Positions 17,380-25,888 of a stretch of 64,000 nucleotides of DNA are shown here, one piece after another. The stretch is from Arthrobacter sp. MYb23 (GTDB taxonomy: Bacteria > Actinomycetota > Actinomycetes > Actinomycetales > Micrococcaceae): NCBI RefSeq assembly GCF_002979775.1, contig NZ_PCPR01000002.1, positions 124,001 through 188,000 on the forward strand. Reading direction: 5' to 3'. Under the pieces are notes generated by a model, which worked only from the letters and a program-made list of their open reading frames with translations, was not told the origin of the DNA and ran no database searches. Position 1 is the first letter of the stretch. The number at the start of each line of letters is the position of its first letter. Position numbers and translations under genes: made by a program.

Positions 17380-17447
17380 ATTTCCAAGTTAACCGGGGGC
17401 ACCGACAATAAAGCGCAGGCGAGCCGCCCGCCGTCGAGCCCGTAAGG

Positions 17448-18395
17448 TTATTTGCCCTTTTTACCGTCGAAGAAGTCCCGGGCATCATCATTGACCGGCG
17501 CAGCCGGCACGGCCCGGGGTGAGGCGATGTCCGGCTTCACAGCGGCTTCCTTAACCTCGGAGTCGCTGACATCAGCGTCCTCAACCGGCTCGTCGTTGGC
17601 ATCGAAGGAGTCGTTCACCCCATCGCTGCCCACCTTGAAGTCCTCAGGCCCGGCGACCGCAGCAGATGACAGGCCCTGGAAACCACGGAAGGCAAGGCCG
17701 GCAAGAGCGGCACCCATCAGCGGGGCCACCCAGAAGAGCCACAGGCCCTCAAGTGCCCAGGACGAGCTGAAGAATGCTTGGGCTGTTGCCCGCGCTGGGT
17801 TGAAGGGAAGATTTCCCAGTACCTGGCCGAGCTGAAGCAGAACAGCCATTGACAGGCCCACGGCGAAGGGCGCCATGGCAGGTACGGCCCGGCGGCCTGC
17901 TGTCGCGCCAAGGAACACAGCCACAATGAGGGCTGCACCCAGGACTTCGACCAACAGAACTCCGGCCAGCTGTGTTTGGGCGGCAGCGTGTTCGCCAAAG
18001 CCCGGCGCCACGACGTCGAACGCGGCCCTGGCGTCCTTAAGGACCGGCACCGTGCTCAACACAAAGTAGATCAACGCAGCACCAACCACGCTGCCGATGA
18101 TTTGCGCCGCCAGGTAGCCCAACGCAGCCACAGCCCGGATGCGGCCGGCGATCAGATTGCCCAGGGTGATCACCGGGTTGAAGTGACCTCCCGACACATG
18201 GCCAAAGGCCAGCATGGCTGCTGTTACCGCAAGGCCGGTCGCAAGAGCTACCGGCAAGGGGGCGGCACCAGGATTTGAAAAAATCCCGACTCCCACCGCG
18301 ACAACAGCGACGAACATCGATCCCAAAGCTTCAGCCGACAGCCGGGCAACAAGTCCCGGCTGGGGTTCGGGTGTGGCCTGTACAGGTGAGGTCAT
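17448..18395 (-). CDS. Aquaporin / MIP-family channel with acidic C-terminal tail
   Basis: 315 residues. Six membrane helices and two half-helices are present. The first box is HFNPV (NPV rather than NPA) near residue 73 and the second is FNPARA (NPA) near 195. The pore would pass water or small neutral solutes. After about residue 235 the protein has an extra hydrophilic tail rich in Asp, Glu, Val and Ala that ends in DGKKGK, making it longer than a typical 230-250-residue aquaporin. The tail is probably cytoplasmic and disordered. Confidence 0.85.
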   Translation of the reverse strand: MTSPVQATPEPQPGLVARLSAEALGSMFVAVVAVGVGIFSNPGAAPLPVALATGLAVTAAMLAFGHVSGGHFNPVITLGNLIAGRIRAVAALGYLAAQIIGSVVGAALIYFVLSTVPVLKDARAAFDVVAPGFGEHAAAQTQLAGVLLVEVLGAALIVAVFLGATAGRRAVPAMAPFAVGLSMAVLLQLGQVLGNLPFNPARATAQAFFSSSWALEGLWLFWVAPLMGAALAGLAFRGFQGLSSAAVAGPEDFKVGSDGVNDSFDANDEPVEDADVSDSEVKEAAVKPDIASPRAVPAAPVNDDARDFFDGKKGK

Positions 18396-18555
18396 GTGGA
18401 ATGAGTCCTTACGGTTGGTGTGGATGCCGTATGACCGGCTTCGTCGCTGCGGACGCTGGTGTTTGGCGCTGGCTTTGCAGGGAGTGATGCAAGCTCAAAG
18501 CCACTGTGCATTGTGCCAGCCGAGTCTGGGCGCTGGCTGAATCCCGCCTCCGAGC

Positions 18556-18900
18556 CTATCCACCCAGGGCGATGGCGGCGATGGCCGTGGCACCGAGTCC
18601 CACCACAGCCACCGTGCTGACCAGCACGAGCCGGGCCGATGCTGCCTCGTTGCCGGCGTGGAGTTGGCGTGAGCGAACCCACACCACCGAAGCCAGCACG
18701 ATGGTGGCCGCGGCTGCCATGAGAGCGCAAATCCCTTCGTAATCGAGCCCTGGCAGGCCTGCCACGAGGCTGCCGGTGGAGGGTTCGGACGTCAGCCAAC
18801 TCCGCCAAATGAAGAGGTCCACCACTACCAGGGAGATCAGCGTCCGGCGCCATGCCAAGGTGGTGCGCTCAGGTTGCAACCCGGGATCGCGGACTTCCAT
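18556..18900 (-). CDS. DUF202 family small membrane protein
   Basis: 114 residues from the ATG at 18900. The N-terminal ERTTLAWRRTLISL segment is the DUF202 signature, followed by three hydrophobic helices. Function is unknown; related proteins occur as small inner-membrane proteins beside YidH. The start lies two bases after the stop of the second DUF202 gene, so the two are probably co-translated and may form one complex. A longer upstream frame is rejected because it overlaps that gene. Confidence 0.8.
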   Translation of the reverse strand: MEVRDPGLQPERTTLAWRRTLISLVVVDLFIWRSWLTSEPSTGSLVAGLPGLDYEGICALMAAAATIVLASVVWVRSRQLHAGNEAASARLVLVSTVAVVGLGATAIAAIALGG

Positions 18901-18902
18901 CC

Positions 18903-19304
18903 CTACCGCGCCACCAATATCAGCACCGCAAAAGCGAACGCCGCTACGGCAACCACAATGGTCATGAACAACATGACCCTGGAGAACGGCAGCGCCTGAT
19001 CGTTGCGCATCGCGGCTTCCATCTGCCCCCAACGGCGGTATGAAAGGACAGCCAGCCCCGCCCCCACCAAAGCAAGCAGGACACAGAGGACCAGGCGGAC
19101 TGGCGTGGGCGCTATGTTGGGAGCCAGCTGGTCAACAGCGACCGCGCCGGCAAGCAAGGCCAGGGACGTGCGGATCCAGGCAAGGAAGGTACGTTCGTTG
19201 GCGAGAGAAAACCTGTAATCGGGGGTCTTGCCTGTCCGTCGCCAAGCAGGTTCACGCAAAATGTCTCTCCAAGTTTTGTCAGTGCCGGGCAGCTTCCCCA
19301 CCAT
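18903..19304 (-). CDS. YidH-like DUF202 membrane protein
   Basis: 133 residues from the ATG at 19304. FSLANERTFLAWIRTSLALLAGAVAVDQL (about 28-56) is the classic DUF202/YidH start, followed by two more hydrophobic helices. Function is unknown. It forms a two-gene unit with the smaller DUF202 gene downstream, and its promoter must lie in the 36 bp shared with the divergent ADP-ribosylglycohydrolase gene. Confidence 0.85.
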   Translation of the reverse strand: MVGKLPGTDKTWRDILREPAWRRTGKTPDYRFSLANERTFLAWIRTSLALLAGAVAVDQLAPNIAPTPVRLVLCVLLALVGAGLAVLSYRRWGQMEAAMRNDQALPFSRVMLFMTIVVAVAAFAFAVLILVAR

Positions 19305-19340
19305 ATCAGCGGAGGTTCCCGGGCACGGTAAGTTACTGGC

Positions 19341-20411
19341 ATGAGTGTTGAGCCTAAGTCCCCCGCCGTTCCTTCCTTCGAGTCCCGCGTCCATGGCTCA
19401 CTTTTGGGCGGCGCACTGGGTGATTCCCTTGGTTATGCAGTGGAGTTCGAGTCTCTTGCCGCGATTCGCGCGCGCTATGGTTCCGCGGGCCTGACTTCCT
19501 TCGGTCAACTTGAGGCCGGCAGCCACTTCTCGGACGACACGCAAATGACGTTGTACACCGTCGACGGCCTGGTGGAAGCTCTCGAATGGGCGAACGACGG
19601 CGTAGCAGCGGACGAGATCGCCTGCCTGTGGCTGGCCTACCTGCGCTGGCTCGCCACGCAGGACGTTGCTGTTGCCTCGTCCGCACCTGTTCCGCAACCG
19701 CGCTGGATCGACGCCCAGGATGTCCTGCATCACCGCCGTGCACCTGGTAACGCCTGCCTCAGCGGTTTGGCTACGGGCCAGATGGGAACAGTTGCCCGTC
19801 CGGTCAATGCCGACTCCAAGGGTTGCGGCACGGTGATGCGTTCAGCCCCGTTTGGACTCATCCCCCACATTTCCCGCGAAGCGGTCTACAAACTCAGCTC
19901 GGACGCCGCTTCGTTGACACACGGACACCCTTCAGCGCGGCTCTGCGCGGCAGCCTTCAGCCTGCTGATCCACAACATCGTGGCAGGAAGCGACGTCCGC
20001 AACGCCGCCACCGAGGCCCTCATCTACGTCAACGGCGTCCCCACCAAAGCACCCGAACTGTCGGAGCGGCTGGATGCTTGCCTGCAGTTGTCCCTGCAGG
20101 GCGCCCCCTTGGACCCGGAAGAACTGACCACAGCCCTTGGCGAGGGGTGGGTCGCAGAGGAAGCACTCGCCGTCGGGCTTTACGCAGTGCTGGCAACCAG
20201 TGGCAGCACGCCGGCAGAGCATTTCCGCAAAGCGATAACCGTGGCCATCAATCACAGTGGCGACAGCGACTCCACCGGGTCCATTGCCGGAAACATCGTG
20301 GGCGCTTACTACGGTGAGGACTGCCTTCCGGCCGACTGGTTGGAGGCCTTGGAAGCCCCGGAGGTGGTTCGCGGCATGGCCGACCGCTTGCTTGCTGTCA
20401 CCACCGGCTAA
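19341..20411 (+). CDS. ADP-ribosylglycohydrolase family protein (DraG-like)
   Basis: 356 residues. The metal-binding motifs of the DraG fold are present: LGGALGDSLGYAVEFE (about 21-36), FSDDTQMTL (about 63-71) and HSGDSDSTGSIAGNIVGAYYG (about 310-330). The enzyme would remove ADP-ribose from a protein, nucleic acid or small molecule using two magnesium ions in the cytoplasm. No ADP-ribosyltransferase or toxin gene is nearby, so the substrate is open. It converges with the DUF4395 gene with only seven bases between stops. Confidence 0.88.
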   Translation: MSVEPKSPAVPSFESRVHGSLLGGALGDSLGYAVEFESLAAIRARYGSAGLTSFGQLEAGSHFSDDTQMTLYTVDGLVEALEWANDGVAADEIACLWLAYLRWLATQDVAVASSAPVPQPRWIDAQDVLHHRRAPGNACLSGLATGQMGTVARPVNADSKGCGTVMRSAPFGLIPHISREAVYKLSSDAASLTHGHPSARLCAAAFSLLIHNIVAGSDVRNAATEALIYVNGVPTKAPELSERLDACLQLSLQGAPLDPEELTTALGEGWVAEEALAVGLYAVLATSGSTPAEHFRKAITVAINHSGDSDSTGSIAGNIVGAYYGEDCLPADWLEALEAPEVVRGMADRLLAVTTG

Positions 20412-20418
20412 ACAAGAG

Positions 20419-21006
20419 TTACGTTCTGCGGAGCGTCACGTTGTTGCAGGCCTCGCACACGTCCTCGGGAATGAGGCCGCGGCGCTGCAGGAAGCCAAAG
20501 ATGGAGCAGCCGAGGCAGAAACCCACAAAGGATTCCAACGAAGCCGCCACGATCAGCATTGCCAGCAGGATCCAGGCGGCGGGCTGGAAGCCGGTGAAAA
20601 ACAGCACGACAGCGGCGGTCGTCAAGGCGGCACCGATGCCTTGAGCGAAACGCTTGGGTGGACCGGCAGCCAGCTTGGCGTGTCCGATCCTGGGCGCCAA
20701 GACCTTCACTGACAGCAGTGCGAGCGGGGAGATCCGTGGCCCGAACAGCACCCGAAGCCAGAAGCCGATTGCCAGTGCCACCAGGCCCAAGGCCCAGCCG
20801 GTCAACAAGGTGGCGACTGCCAGCACCACCACCAGTCCGGCCGTGATCCGTGCGGCGTACTCGTTGACGGGGTTCGGGAAAGCGAACACCTTCCGCCAAT
20901 CCACCCCGCCGCGTACAGCAGCGCCGGCAGGAGAAGCAGCACCGGCAGGAGCGGAGCCGCTGGCTGGCAGGCGCACAGGAGCGTGGGGAAGAGCTGGCTT
21001 GGTCAT
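20419..21006 (-). CDS. DUF4395 membrane protein
   Basis: 195 residues. A Pro/Ala-rich N-terminus of about 40 residues is followed by FPNPVNEYAARITAG, the start of DUF4395, and four hydrophobic helices. The C-terminus has SFVGFCLGCSIFGFL and then CEAC; these three conserved cysteines are a hallmark of the family and suggest redox chemistry or metal binding at the membrane. Relatives are often found beside thioredoxin-like or rhodanese genes, but none is adjacent here. Function unknown. Confidence 0.8.
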   Translation of the reverse strand: MTKPALPHAPVRLPASGSAPAGAASPAGAAVRGGVDWRKVFAFPNPVNEYAARITAGLVVVLAVATLLTGWALGLVALAIGFWLRVLFGPRISPLALLSVKVLAPRIGHAKLAAGPPKRFAQGIGAALTTAAVVLFFTGFQPAAWILLAMLIVAASLESFVGFCLGCSIFGFLQRRGLIPEDVCEACNNVTLRRT

Positions 21007-21110
21007 GCCCCAAGGCTAGGAGTCCGGCTCCACCAGCGGGAAGGATTGTTGCGCAGTATGACCGGACACGTACAGCATGACTGGATATGGGCAGGTCCGA
21101 TGCGTGGAGG

Positions 21111-22121
21111 CTACGCGCCGCCCACCATCTGCAGGAACTCCCCCTCGGACACAACCTCGATTTGCTGGCCCTTGGCATGGAGTTCCAGGACCCTCTTTGC
21201 CTTGCCTGTGAGCCGGCCGGCGCGAAGGTCACCTGCCACAAAGCCGTCACCCACGATCAGCACAGTAGTCCGTGCAGTTACCCGGCTTTCGGGACGTGCG
21301 CCCATGTCCGCGGCCCGTGATTTTGCCTCCGGCCTGGTGATGGCGAGGTCGCCAGTGAACACCACGGTCTGACCGAAGAGCGGGTGCCCGGGTTCCGCGG
21401 ACGGGTTCGGCAACGGGTTGGGCCCTTCCTCAGGCCAGGCCTGGAAGCCACCCGGCACGCCCAATGCTCGTTCAAGCGTGCGTTCAGCGGCGCTTCCGGT
21501 CCTCGCCGCGAGCGCGGACATGGTGGCTTTGGAGAGACCTTGTGCGGGATCGAATGCCGGTTGCTTTGGCAGGTTCAGGCCGAGGGAAAGGTAGAGCTCG
21601 GCGATGCTGTTGGTGTTGTTCCGTCTGGCGATGTCCACCAGGATGCCGGCGCAGGCGCGGGCATCTTCCGCGGCGTCGTGGTGATTGACCAGGGGAACGC
21701 CGGCTTCCTCTGCGGCATAGGGCAAAGAATTGGAAACCAGCGAATAGCAGCGTCGGGACAGCATCACGGTGCACACGTAGTCATAGGCCGGCCCGGCCAG
21801 GCCTGAGACTTCCAGGCCTGAGCGGATAACGCCGAGGTCGAAGGCTGCGTTGTGGGCAGCGAGTACGTCGTCGCCAATGAACGCGCCGATTTCAGGGAAG
21901 AGCTCTCCGAACCGTGGGCGGCCGGCGACGTCCTCGGCACGGATGCCGTGGATGCGGGTGTTGTGGAATTCGAAGTGATCGTGGTTCTCCGGAGGGCGCA
22001 TCAACCAGGAGGCTTCCTCCACCACAACTCCGTTGCGGACTTTACTCAGGCCCACCGAACACGGAGACCCCCTGAAGCCGTTGGCTGTTTCAAAGTCGAT
22101 CGCCGTAAAGTCCAATGCCAC
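21111..22121 (-). CDS. DEDDh 3'-5' exonuclease with C-terminal BRCT domain
   Basis: 336 residues. The N-terminal exonuclease domain (DnaQ/epsilon type) shows AIDFET (Asp9, Glu11), AAHNAAFDLGV near residue 88-98 and HHDAAEDA near 155-162, completing the DEDDh set. A BRCT domain follows at about 245-335 (FGQTVVFTGDLAITRPEAKSRAADMGA). The combination suggests a nuclease recruited to DNA or a partner through BRCT. It is not the replicative epsilon subunit by context. It is probably monocistronic, with a terminator from the ABC operon upstream. Confidence 0.88.
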   Translation of the reverse strand: MALDFTAIDFETANGFRGSPCSVGLSKVRNGVVVEEASWLMRPPENHDHFEFHNTRIHGIRAEDVAGRPRFGELFPEIGAFIGDDVLAAHNAAFDLGVIRSGLEVSGLAGPAYDYVCTVMLSRRCYSLVSNSLPYAAEEAGVPLVNHHDAAEDARACAGILVDIARRNNTNSIAELYLSLGLNLPKQPAFDPAQGLSKATMSALAARTGSAAERTLERALGVPGGFQAWPEEGPNPLPNPSAEPGHPLFGQTVVFTGDLAITRPEAKSRAADMGARPESRVTARTTVLIVGDGFVAGDLRAGRLTGKAKRVLELHAKGQQIEVVSEGEFLQMVGGA

Positions 22122-22144
22122 TGGACAAGATTACAGCCGGAAAA

Positions 22145-22178
22145 GGCCGCCCCTGCCGATTTGTGCGGCGGGGCGGCC
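22145..22178 (-). terminator. Terminator of the YtrA-type ABC operon
   Basis: A 9-bp GC stem (22145-22153 with 22170-22178) continues as GCCG/CGGC past one bulged base around a 7-base loop. On the minus strand the hairpin is followed by TTTTCC. It lies 40 bases after the stop of the membrane gene at 22218. Confidence 0.8.
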
Positions 22179-22217
22179 CTTCCGGCCAGTATTGTGGCGA
22201 ACGCTACATCTCGTTGC

Positions 22218-22904
22218 CTAGGGAGTGGCCCGGCGCAGAGTTGTGTAGGAACCTGCTGCGAGGATGACGCACAGGAGCGCGGCCCACCCGCTGATGCTGA
22301 GCGGGGTCTGCTGGGCCATCCAGTTTCCAAAGTGTCCCCATCCATCAAACACGGTGGTGAGGGCGGCTATGCCGATCAGGGCTATCGCCGTTCCCAGGGT
22401 GGAGACCAGGGTTCCGGTGGTGCCCCAGCGCTTGAAGATGGTGGCGAACCAGAATCCGATGATGAACATGAACATCATCAGCACAAAGAAGAATGCGGCG
22501 GTGGAGTACCAGGGACCGTCGGTGACCCACGGGATATTGAAGAAGTACCCGTAAACGCCCCAGCCGTTGGTGGCCCGTTCCAGGACACCGCCCAGCATGT
22601 ACAGCACGGTCATCCCCAGTGCGATAAGCGAGAAGAGGCCCAGGGTTCCCAAGTAGAACGCACGCCGGCTGATGCTCAGGCCTTGGGAGAACGGGAACAC
22701 CAGGGTCATGCTTTGGATTCCAAGGACCAGGAAGTACCAGAGTGGCGCCTGGCTGCCGCCGCCATTTTTCCCCTCGGTGACGGGAATGAGGGCAAAAATG
22801 GCGAGTGACATCAGGAAGGATGCCGCCAGGATAGTCAGAGGCCATCCGATGTACGTCCACTTGTTGATCAGCTGCATTCGGGCAACTGCCAGGGTCCTGC
22901 TCAT
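22218..22904 (-). CDS. ABC transporter membrane protein of the YtrA-type operon
   Basis: 228 residues with about six hydrophobic segments and no clear catalytic motif. The ATG at 22904 overlaps the ATPase stop as ATGA. The size and operon position (GntR regulator, ATPase, membrane protein) match envelope-stress or antibiotic-responsive ABC modules of the Ytr type. It should be the membrane partner of the ATPase. Homology beyond general ABC-2 permeases was not recognised. Confidence 0.75.
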   Translation of the reverse strand: MSRTLAVARMQLINKWTYIGWPLTILAASFLMSLAIFALIPVTEGKNGGGSQAPLWYFLVLGIQSMTLVFPFSQGLSISRRAFYLGTLGLFSLIALGMTVLYMLGGVLERATNGWGVYGYFFNIPWVTDGPWYSTAAFFFVLMMFMFIIGFWFATIFKRWGTTGTLVSTLGTAIALIGIAALTTVFDGWGHFGNWMAQQTPLSISGWAALLCVILAAGSYTTLRRATP

Positions 22905-23833
22905 CGCCTTGCCTCCATCGTGTCATCGGCGAATTCTCCACTGCCTGCACCTGTTGCGCCTGCCCCGGCCATGGTCTTCCGTACCACCAACTGCTGCAAT
23001 GAAACCGGTGATAGTTCGAGGCCAAGCTCCTGGGCTTCGGTGCGTTCGCGGCTGCTGAGAGCTTCGTCTACCGTCACGGAGGCCAGGGATCCCAGCGTTT
23101 CCCGGTGCAGGATCCGGCGGCCTGCCAGGAAGGCGTCCACCTTTTCCGCGGAACCTGAAACGGTGACAGCCGAACCTCGGATCTCTTCAGCATCGGCGTC
23201 CATGATGATCCGCCCCCGATCGATGACAACGACGTGTTCAAGGAGATTGGCTACCTCGTCGATCAGGTGTGAGGAGAGGATGATGGTCCGCGGGTGCTCT
23301 GCATAGTCCTCCACCAGGCGGTCGTAGAACAATTGCCGGGCTACGGCGTCGAGCCCCAAATATGGCTCATCGAAGAAGGTCAGTTCTGCCCGGGAGGCCA
23401 GGCCAATAATGACTCCGACAGCGGACAGTTGCCCGCGTGAGAGTTTCTTGATCCTCCGTTTGACGGGAAGCTGGAAGTCCTCGGCCAGGCGGTCGGCGAA
23501 CTCCTGGTCCCAGTTCTTGTAGAACAGCGCAGCAGAACGGAACGCGTGCTGCGGTTGGAAGTCATCCGGGTACTTTTGCGATTCGCGGATAAAGCAGATC
23601 CGGGACAGCACCGCCTCGTTCTCGTAGGCGTTGGCTCCGAAGACGAGTGCTTCACCGGACGTGGCGAAGGCCTGGGCTGTCAGGATGGACATCAGGGTGG
23701 TCTTGCCTGCTCCATTGCGCCCCAGCAATCCGCAGATGCGGTTGGCTGAGAGGCTCAGGTTCACCTGGTCCAGAGCATTCAGGTCTTTGTAGTGCTTGAT
23801 CAGGTTACGGGCCTCGACGATGGTCTCGTTCAC
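22901..23833 (-). CDS. ABC transporter ATP-binding protein
   Basis: 310 residues. Walker A GRNGAGKTTLM (about 38-48), an atypical signature LSRGQLSAVGV (about 134-144), Walker B LTFFDEPYLGLD (about 154-165) and switch histidine SSHLID are present. The last 90 residues form an extra C-terminal domain common in ABC-2 exporter ATPases. It overlaps both neighbours by four bases, so GntR, ATPase and membrane protein are translationally coupled. Confidence 0.9.
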   Translation of the reverse strand: MNETIVEARNLIKHYKDLNALDQVNLSLSANRICGLLGRNGAGKTTLMSILTAQAFATSGEALVFGANAYENEAVLSRICFIRESQKYPDDFQPQHAFRSAALFYKNWDQEFADRLAEDFQLPVKRRIKKLSRGQLSAVGVIIGLASRAELTFFDEPYLGLDAVARQLFYDRLVEDYAEHPRTIILSSHLIDEVANLLEHVVVIDRGRIIMDADAEEIRGSAVTVSGSAEKVDAFLAGRRILHRETLGSLASVTVDEALSSRERTEAQELGLELSPVSLQQLVVRKTMAGAGATGAGSGEFADDTMEARR

Positions 23834-24237
23834 AGGGCCGCGCTCCTTTCCTTGTCAGTTCCGGGTTCCGGGTTGAGCCCGGAGCTGCGTTCAATCATGG
23901 TGTTGAGCTGCTCCGCTGAGATGCCCAGCTTCCGGGCCTCCAGCGCCAGCGGCTTGACGTACTGCTCGAAGAACTCCTCGGTGCGGCGTGCTACCAGCTG
24001 GGCGCGTGCCCCCGTAGCTACGAACATCCCTATCCCCCTGCGTTTGTAGAGAATTCCTGAATCCACCAGCAGATTGACGCCCTTGGCAGCTGTTGCCGGG
24101 TTGATGCGGTGGAAAGCTGCGAACTCATTGGTGGAAGGCACTTGGGATTCCTCGGCCATACTGCCGTCCACAATTCCGTTCTCTATGAGTTCGGCGATCT
24201 GCATGAAGATCGGCTTGCTGTCATCGATCATGAGCAT
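23830..24237 (-). CDS. GntR-family regulator, YtrA subfamily
   Basis: 135 residues from the ATG at 24237; a GTG one codon earlier and an ATG at 24231 are alternatives. A winged helix covers about residues 8-75 (PIFMQIAELIENGIVDGS, then INPATAAKGVNLLVDSGILYKRRGIGMFV). The short C-terminal helical tail, rather than a large ligand domain, marks the YtrA subfamily. Such repressors control the ABC operon that they begin, as the overlap with the ATPase gene suggests here. Confidence 0.88.
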   Translation of the reverse strand: MLMIDDSKPIFMQIAELIENGIVDGSMAEESQVPSTNEFAAFHRINPATAAKGVNLLVDSGILYKRRGIGMFVATGARAQLVARRTEEFFEQYVKPLALEARKLGISAEQLNTMIERSSGLNPEPGTDKERSAAL

Positions 24238-24346
24238 CACCGCCTCACTGGTTCATTACTCATGTAACTAACCATACAACCGGTACGCCACGAGTCAAGA
24301 GAGCACCCGGAAAAATACGACGACGGCCGTCAAGTAGGCTTGATGG

Positions 24347-25123
24347 GTGATCTTTTCTGCGATAAGCGACCTTGCCGTATCCACATTCGGGGGCGCGGGC
24401 CCGGTTTCGCCGCCTATGGCTTCCTTCCTGCCGGACTGGCTGAACCCTGACGTCTTCCTCCGCGATTCACCGTTGGGACCATGGGTGGTCCTCCTGGTCT
24501 GCGCCATTGTGTTCGCAGAAACAGGACTCCTGGTGGGGTTCTTCCTGCCCGGTGACTCCATGCTGTTCACGGCCGGACTTCTGGTTTCCACGGGAGCCAT
24601 CGAGTTCAACCTGTGGGCCATGTGCGCCATGATCATCGTGGCTGCCATCATCGGCAACCAAACCGGCTACCTCATTGGATCCAAGGCCGGCCCAGCGATC
24701 TTCAATAAGCCCGATTCACGGCTTTTCAAGAAGGAAAACGTGGAGAGCGCCCACGCGTTCTTCGAAAAGCACGGCGGCAAGGCCTTGATCCTGGCGCGGT
24801 TCGTTCCCATCATCCGCACTTTCGTGCCAGTGATAGTGGGTGTTGCGCAGATGGACAAGCGCAAGTTCTTCCTCTTCAACGTCATTGGAGCAGTCCTCTG
24901 GGGCGGCGGCGTAACCCTGCTCGGCGCTTGGCTTGGCCAGTTCGAATGGGTCGGCAACAACATCGACATCATCTTCATCGTCATCGTTCTGATCTCGGTC
25001 ATCCCGATCTTCATTGAGATCGGCCGTGGATTCATGGCAAAGCGCAGGGCAGCGGCCGAAGGCACCGACCCCGTTGAAGAGTTCATCGAAGAGCACGACG
25101 GCGGCAAGCACCCCGAGCACTGA
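24347..25123 (+). CDS. DedA-family membrane protein
   Basis: 258 residues from the GTG at 24347; an ATG at 24416 would give 235 residues. The DedA (SNARE-associated) motifs are clear: FAETGLLVGFFLPGDSMLF near residue 55-75, and ARFVPIIRTFVPVIVG near 148-163. About five membrane segments and a hydrophilic C-terminal tail follow. Family members act as lipid-carrier or phospholipid flippases and support envelope homeostasis. It is divergent from the GntR gene by about 110 bp and ends at a strong terminator. Confidence 0.88.
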   Translation: MIFSAISDLAVSTFGGAGPVSPPMASFLPDWLNPDVFLRDSPLGPWVVLLVCAIVFAETGLLVGFFLPGDSMLFTAGLLVSTGAIEFNLWAMCAMIIVAAIIGNQTGYLIGSKAGPAIFNKPDSRLFKKENVESAHAFFEKHGGKALILARFVPIIRTFVPVIVGVAQMDKRKFFLFNVIGAVLWGGGVTLLGAWLGQFEWVGNNIDIIFIVIVLISVIPIFIEIGRGFMAKRRAAAEGTDPVEEFIEEHDGGKHPEH

Positions 25124-25165
25124 GGCTCCGCAAACCATCCCAAGGACAAAAGAGCCGCAACAACA

Positions 25166-25197
25166 AAAAGGCACCCCGCATTCGCGGGGTGCCTTTT
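25166..25197. terminator. Bidirectional Rho-independent terminator
   Basis: A perfect 14-bp stem (25166-25179 with 25184-25197) with an ATTC loop and A/T-rich ends (AAAA and TTTT). It lies between the converging DedA and rdgB genes and should stop transcription in both directions. Confidence 0.95.
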
Positions 25198-25225
25198 CTG
25201 TCACGGAGGACAGCCAGGGGGAAAG

Positions 25226-25888
25226 CTACCTGGCGTCGGCCTCGGACAGGGCAGACACAATCGCGGGCAGCAAAGCACGGAACGCCTGTCCGCGGTGGCT
25301 GATGGCGTTCTTCTCCTCGGAGCTAAGCTCGGCACAGCTGCGGTCCATCCCGGCCGGTTGCAGCACGGGATCGTATCCAAAGCCACCTTCGCCACGAGGC
25401 TCGCGCAAGAGCGTCCCCTCCAGCTGGCCGTACTCCACGGTCTCGTGGGCAATGCCGTCCGGACCTGGCACCGCCAAAGCTGCGGCGCAAACGAACGCTG
25501 CTCCGCGGAACGCATCAGGAACATCGGAAAGCTGCGCAAGAAGCAGGTTCAGGTTGGCGGTGTCGTTCCCATGCACTCCGGACCATCGGGCCGAGAAGAT
25601 GCCCGGGGCTCCACCCAGAACATCCACAGCAAGGCCCGAGTCGTCGGCGATGGCTACCAAGCCTGTCGCTTCCGCAACAGCCCGGGCTTTAAGGAGGGAA
25701 TTCTCAGCAAACGTGACACCGGTTTCGGCAACATCCGGGGCACCTGCCGCGGCGGCGTCCACCACCTGGGTGTCGACGTCGAGCCCTGGAACCTGGCCAC
25801 GAAGAAGTTCGCGGAGTTCCTTCAGCTTGCCCTTGTTGTGAGTTGCCAGGACGAGCCGCTGGTCCCTGGGAGCCGGCGTTCCGCTCAC
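25226..25888 (-). CDS. rdgB: XTP/dITP diphosphatase (RdgB/HAM1)
   Basis: 220 residues. It shows [11 protein letters not shown] (15-25), [21 protein letters not shown] (about 79-99) and the C-terminal SHRGQAF, all Ham1 signatures. The enzyme hydrolyses non-canonical purine triphosphates such as dITP and XTP to monophosphates, keeping them out of DNA and RNA. Its start overlaps the rph stop as ATGA, an order conserved in many actinobacteria. Confidence 0.95.
   Translation of the reverse strand: MSGTPAPRDQRLVLATHNKGKLKELRELLRGQVPGLDVDTQVVDAAAAGAPDVAETGVTFAENSLLKARAVAEATGLVAIADDSGLAVDVLGGAPGIFSARWSGVHGNDTANLNLLLAQLSDVPDAFRGAAFVCAAALAVPGPDGIAHETVEYGQLEGTLLREPRGEGGFGYDPVLQPAGMDRSCAELSSEEKNAISHRGQAFRALLPAIVSALSEADAR

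Noticed and set aside
18470-18503. 8-bp stem with an 18-base loop upstream of the aquaporin gene as a terminator
   Set aside because: Long loop and no T run. It may end the DUF202 transcript but the support is too weak to list.
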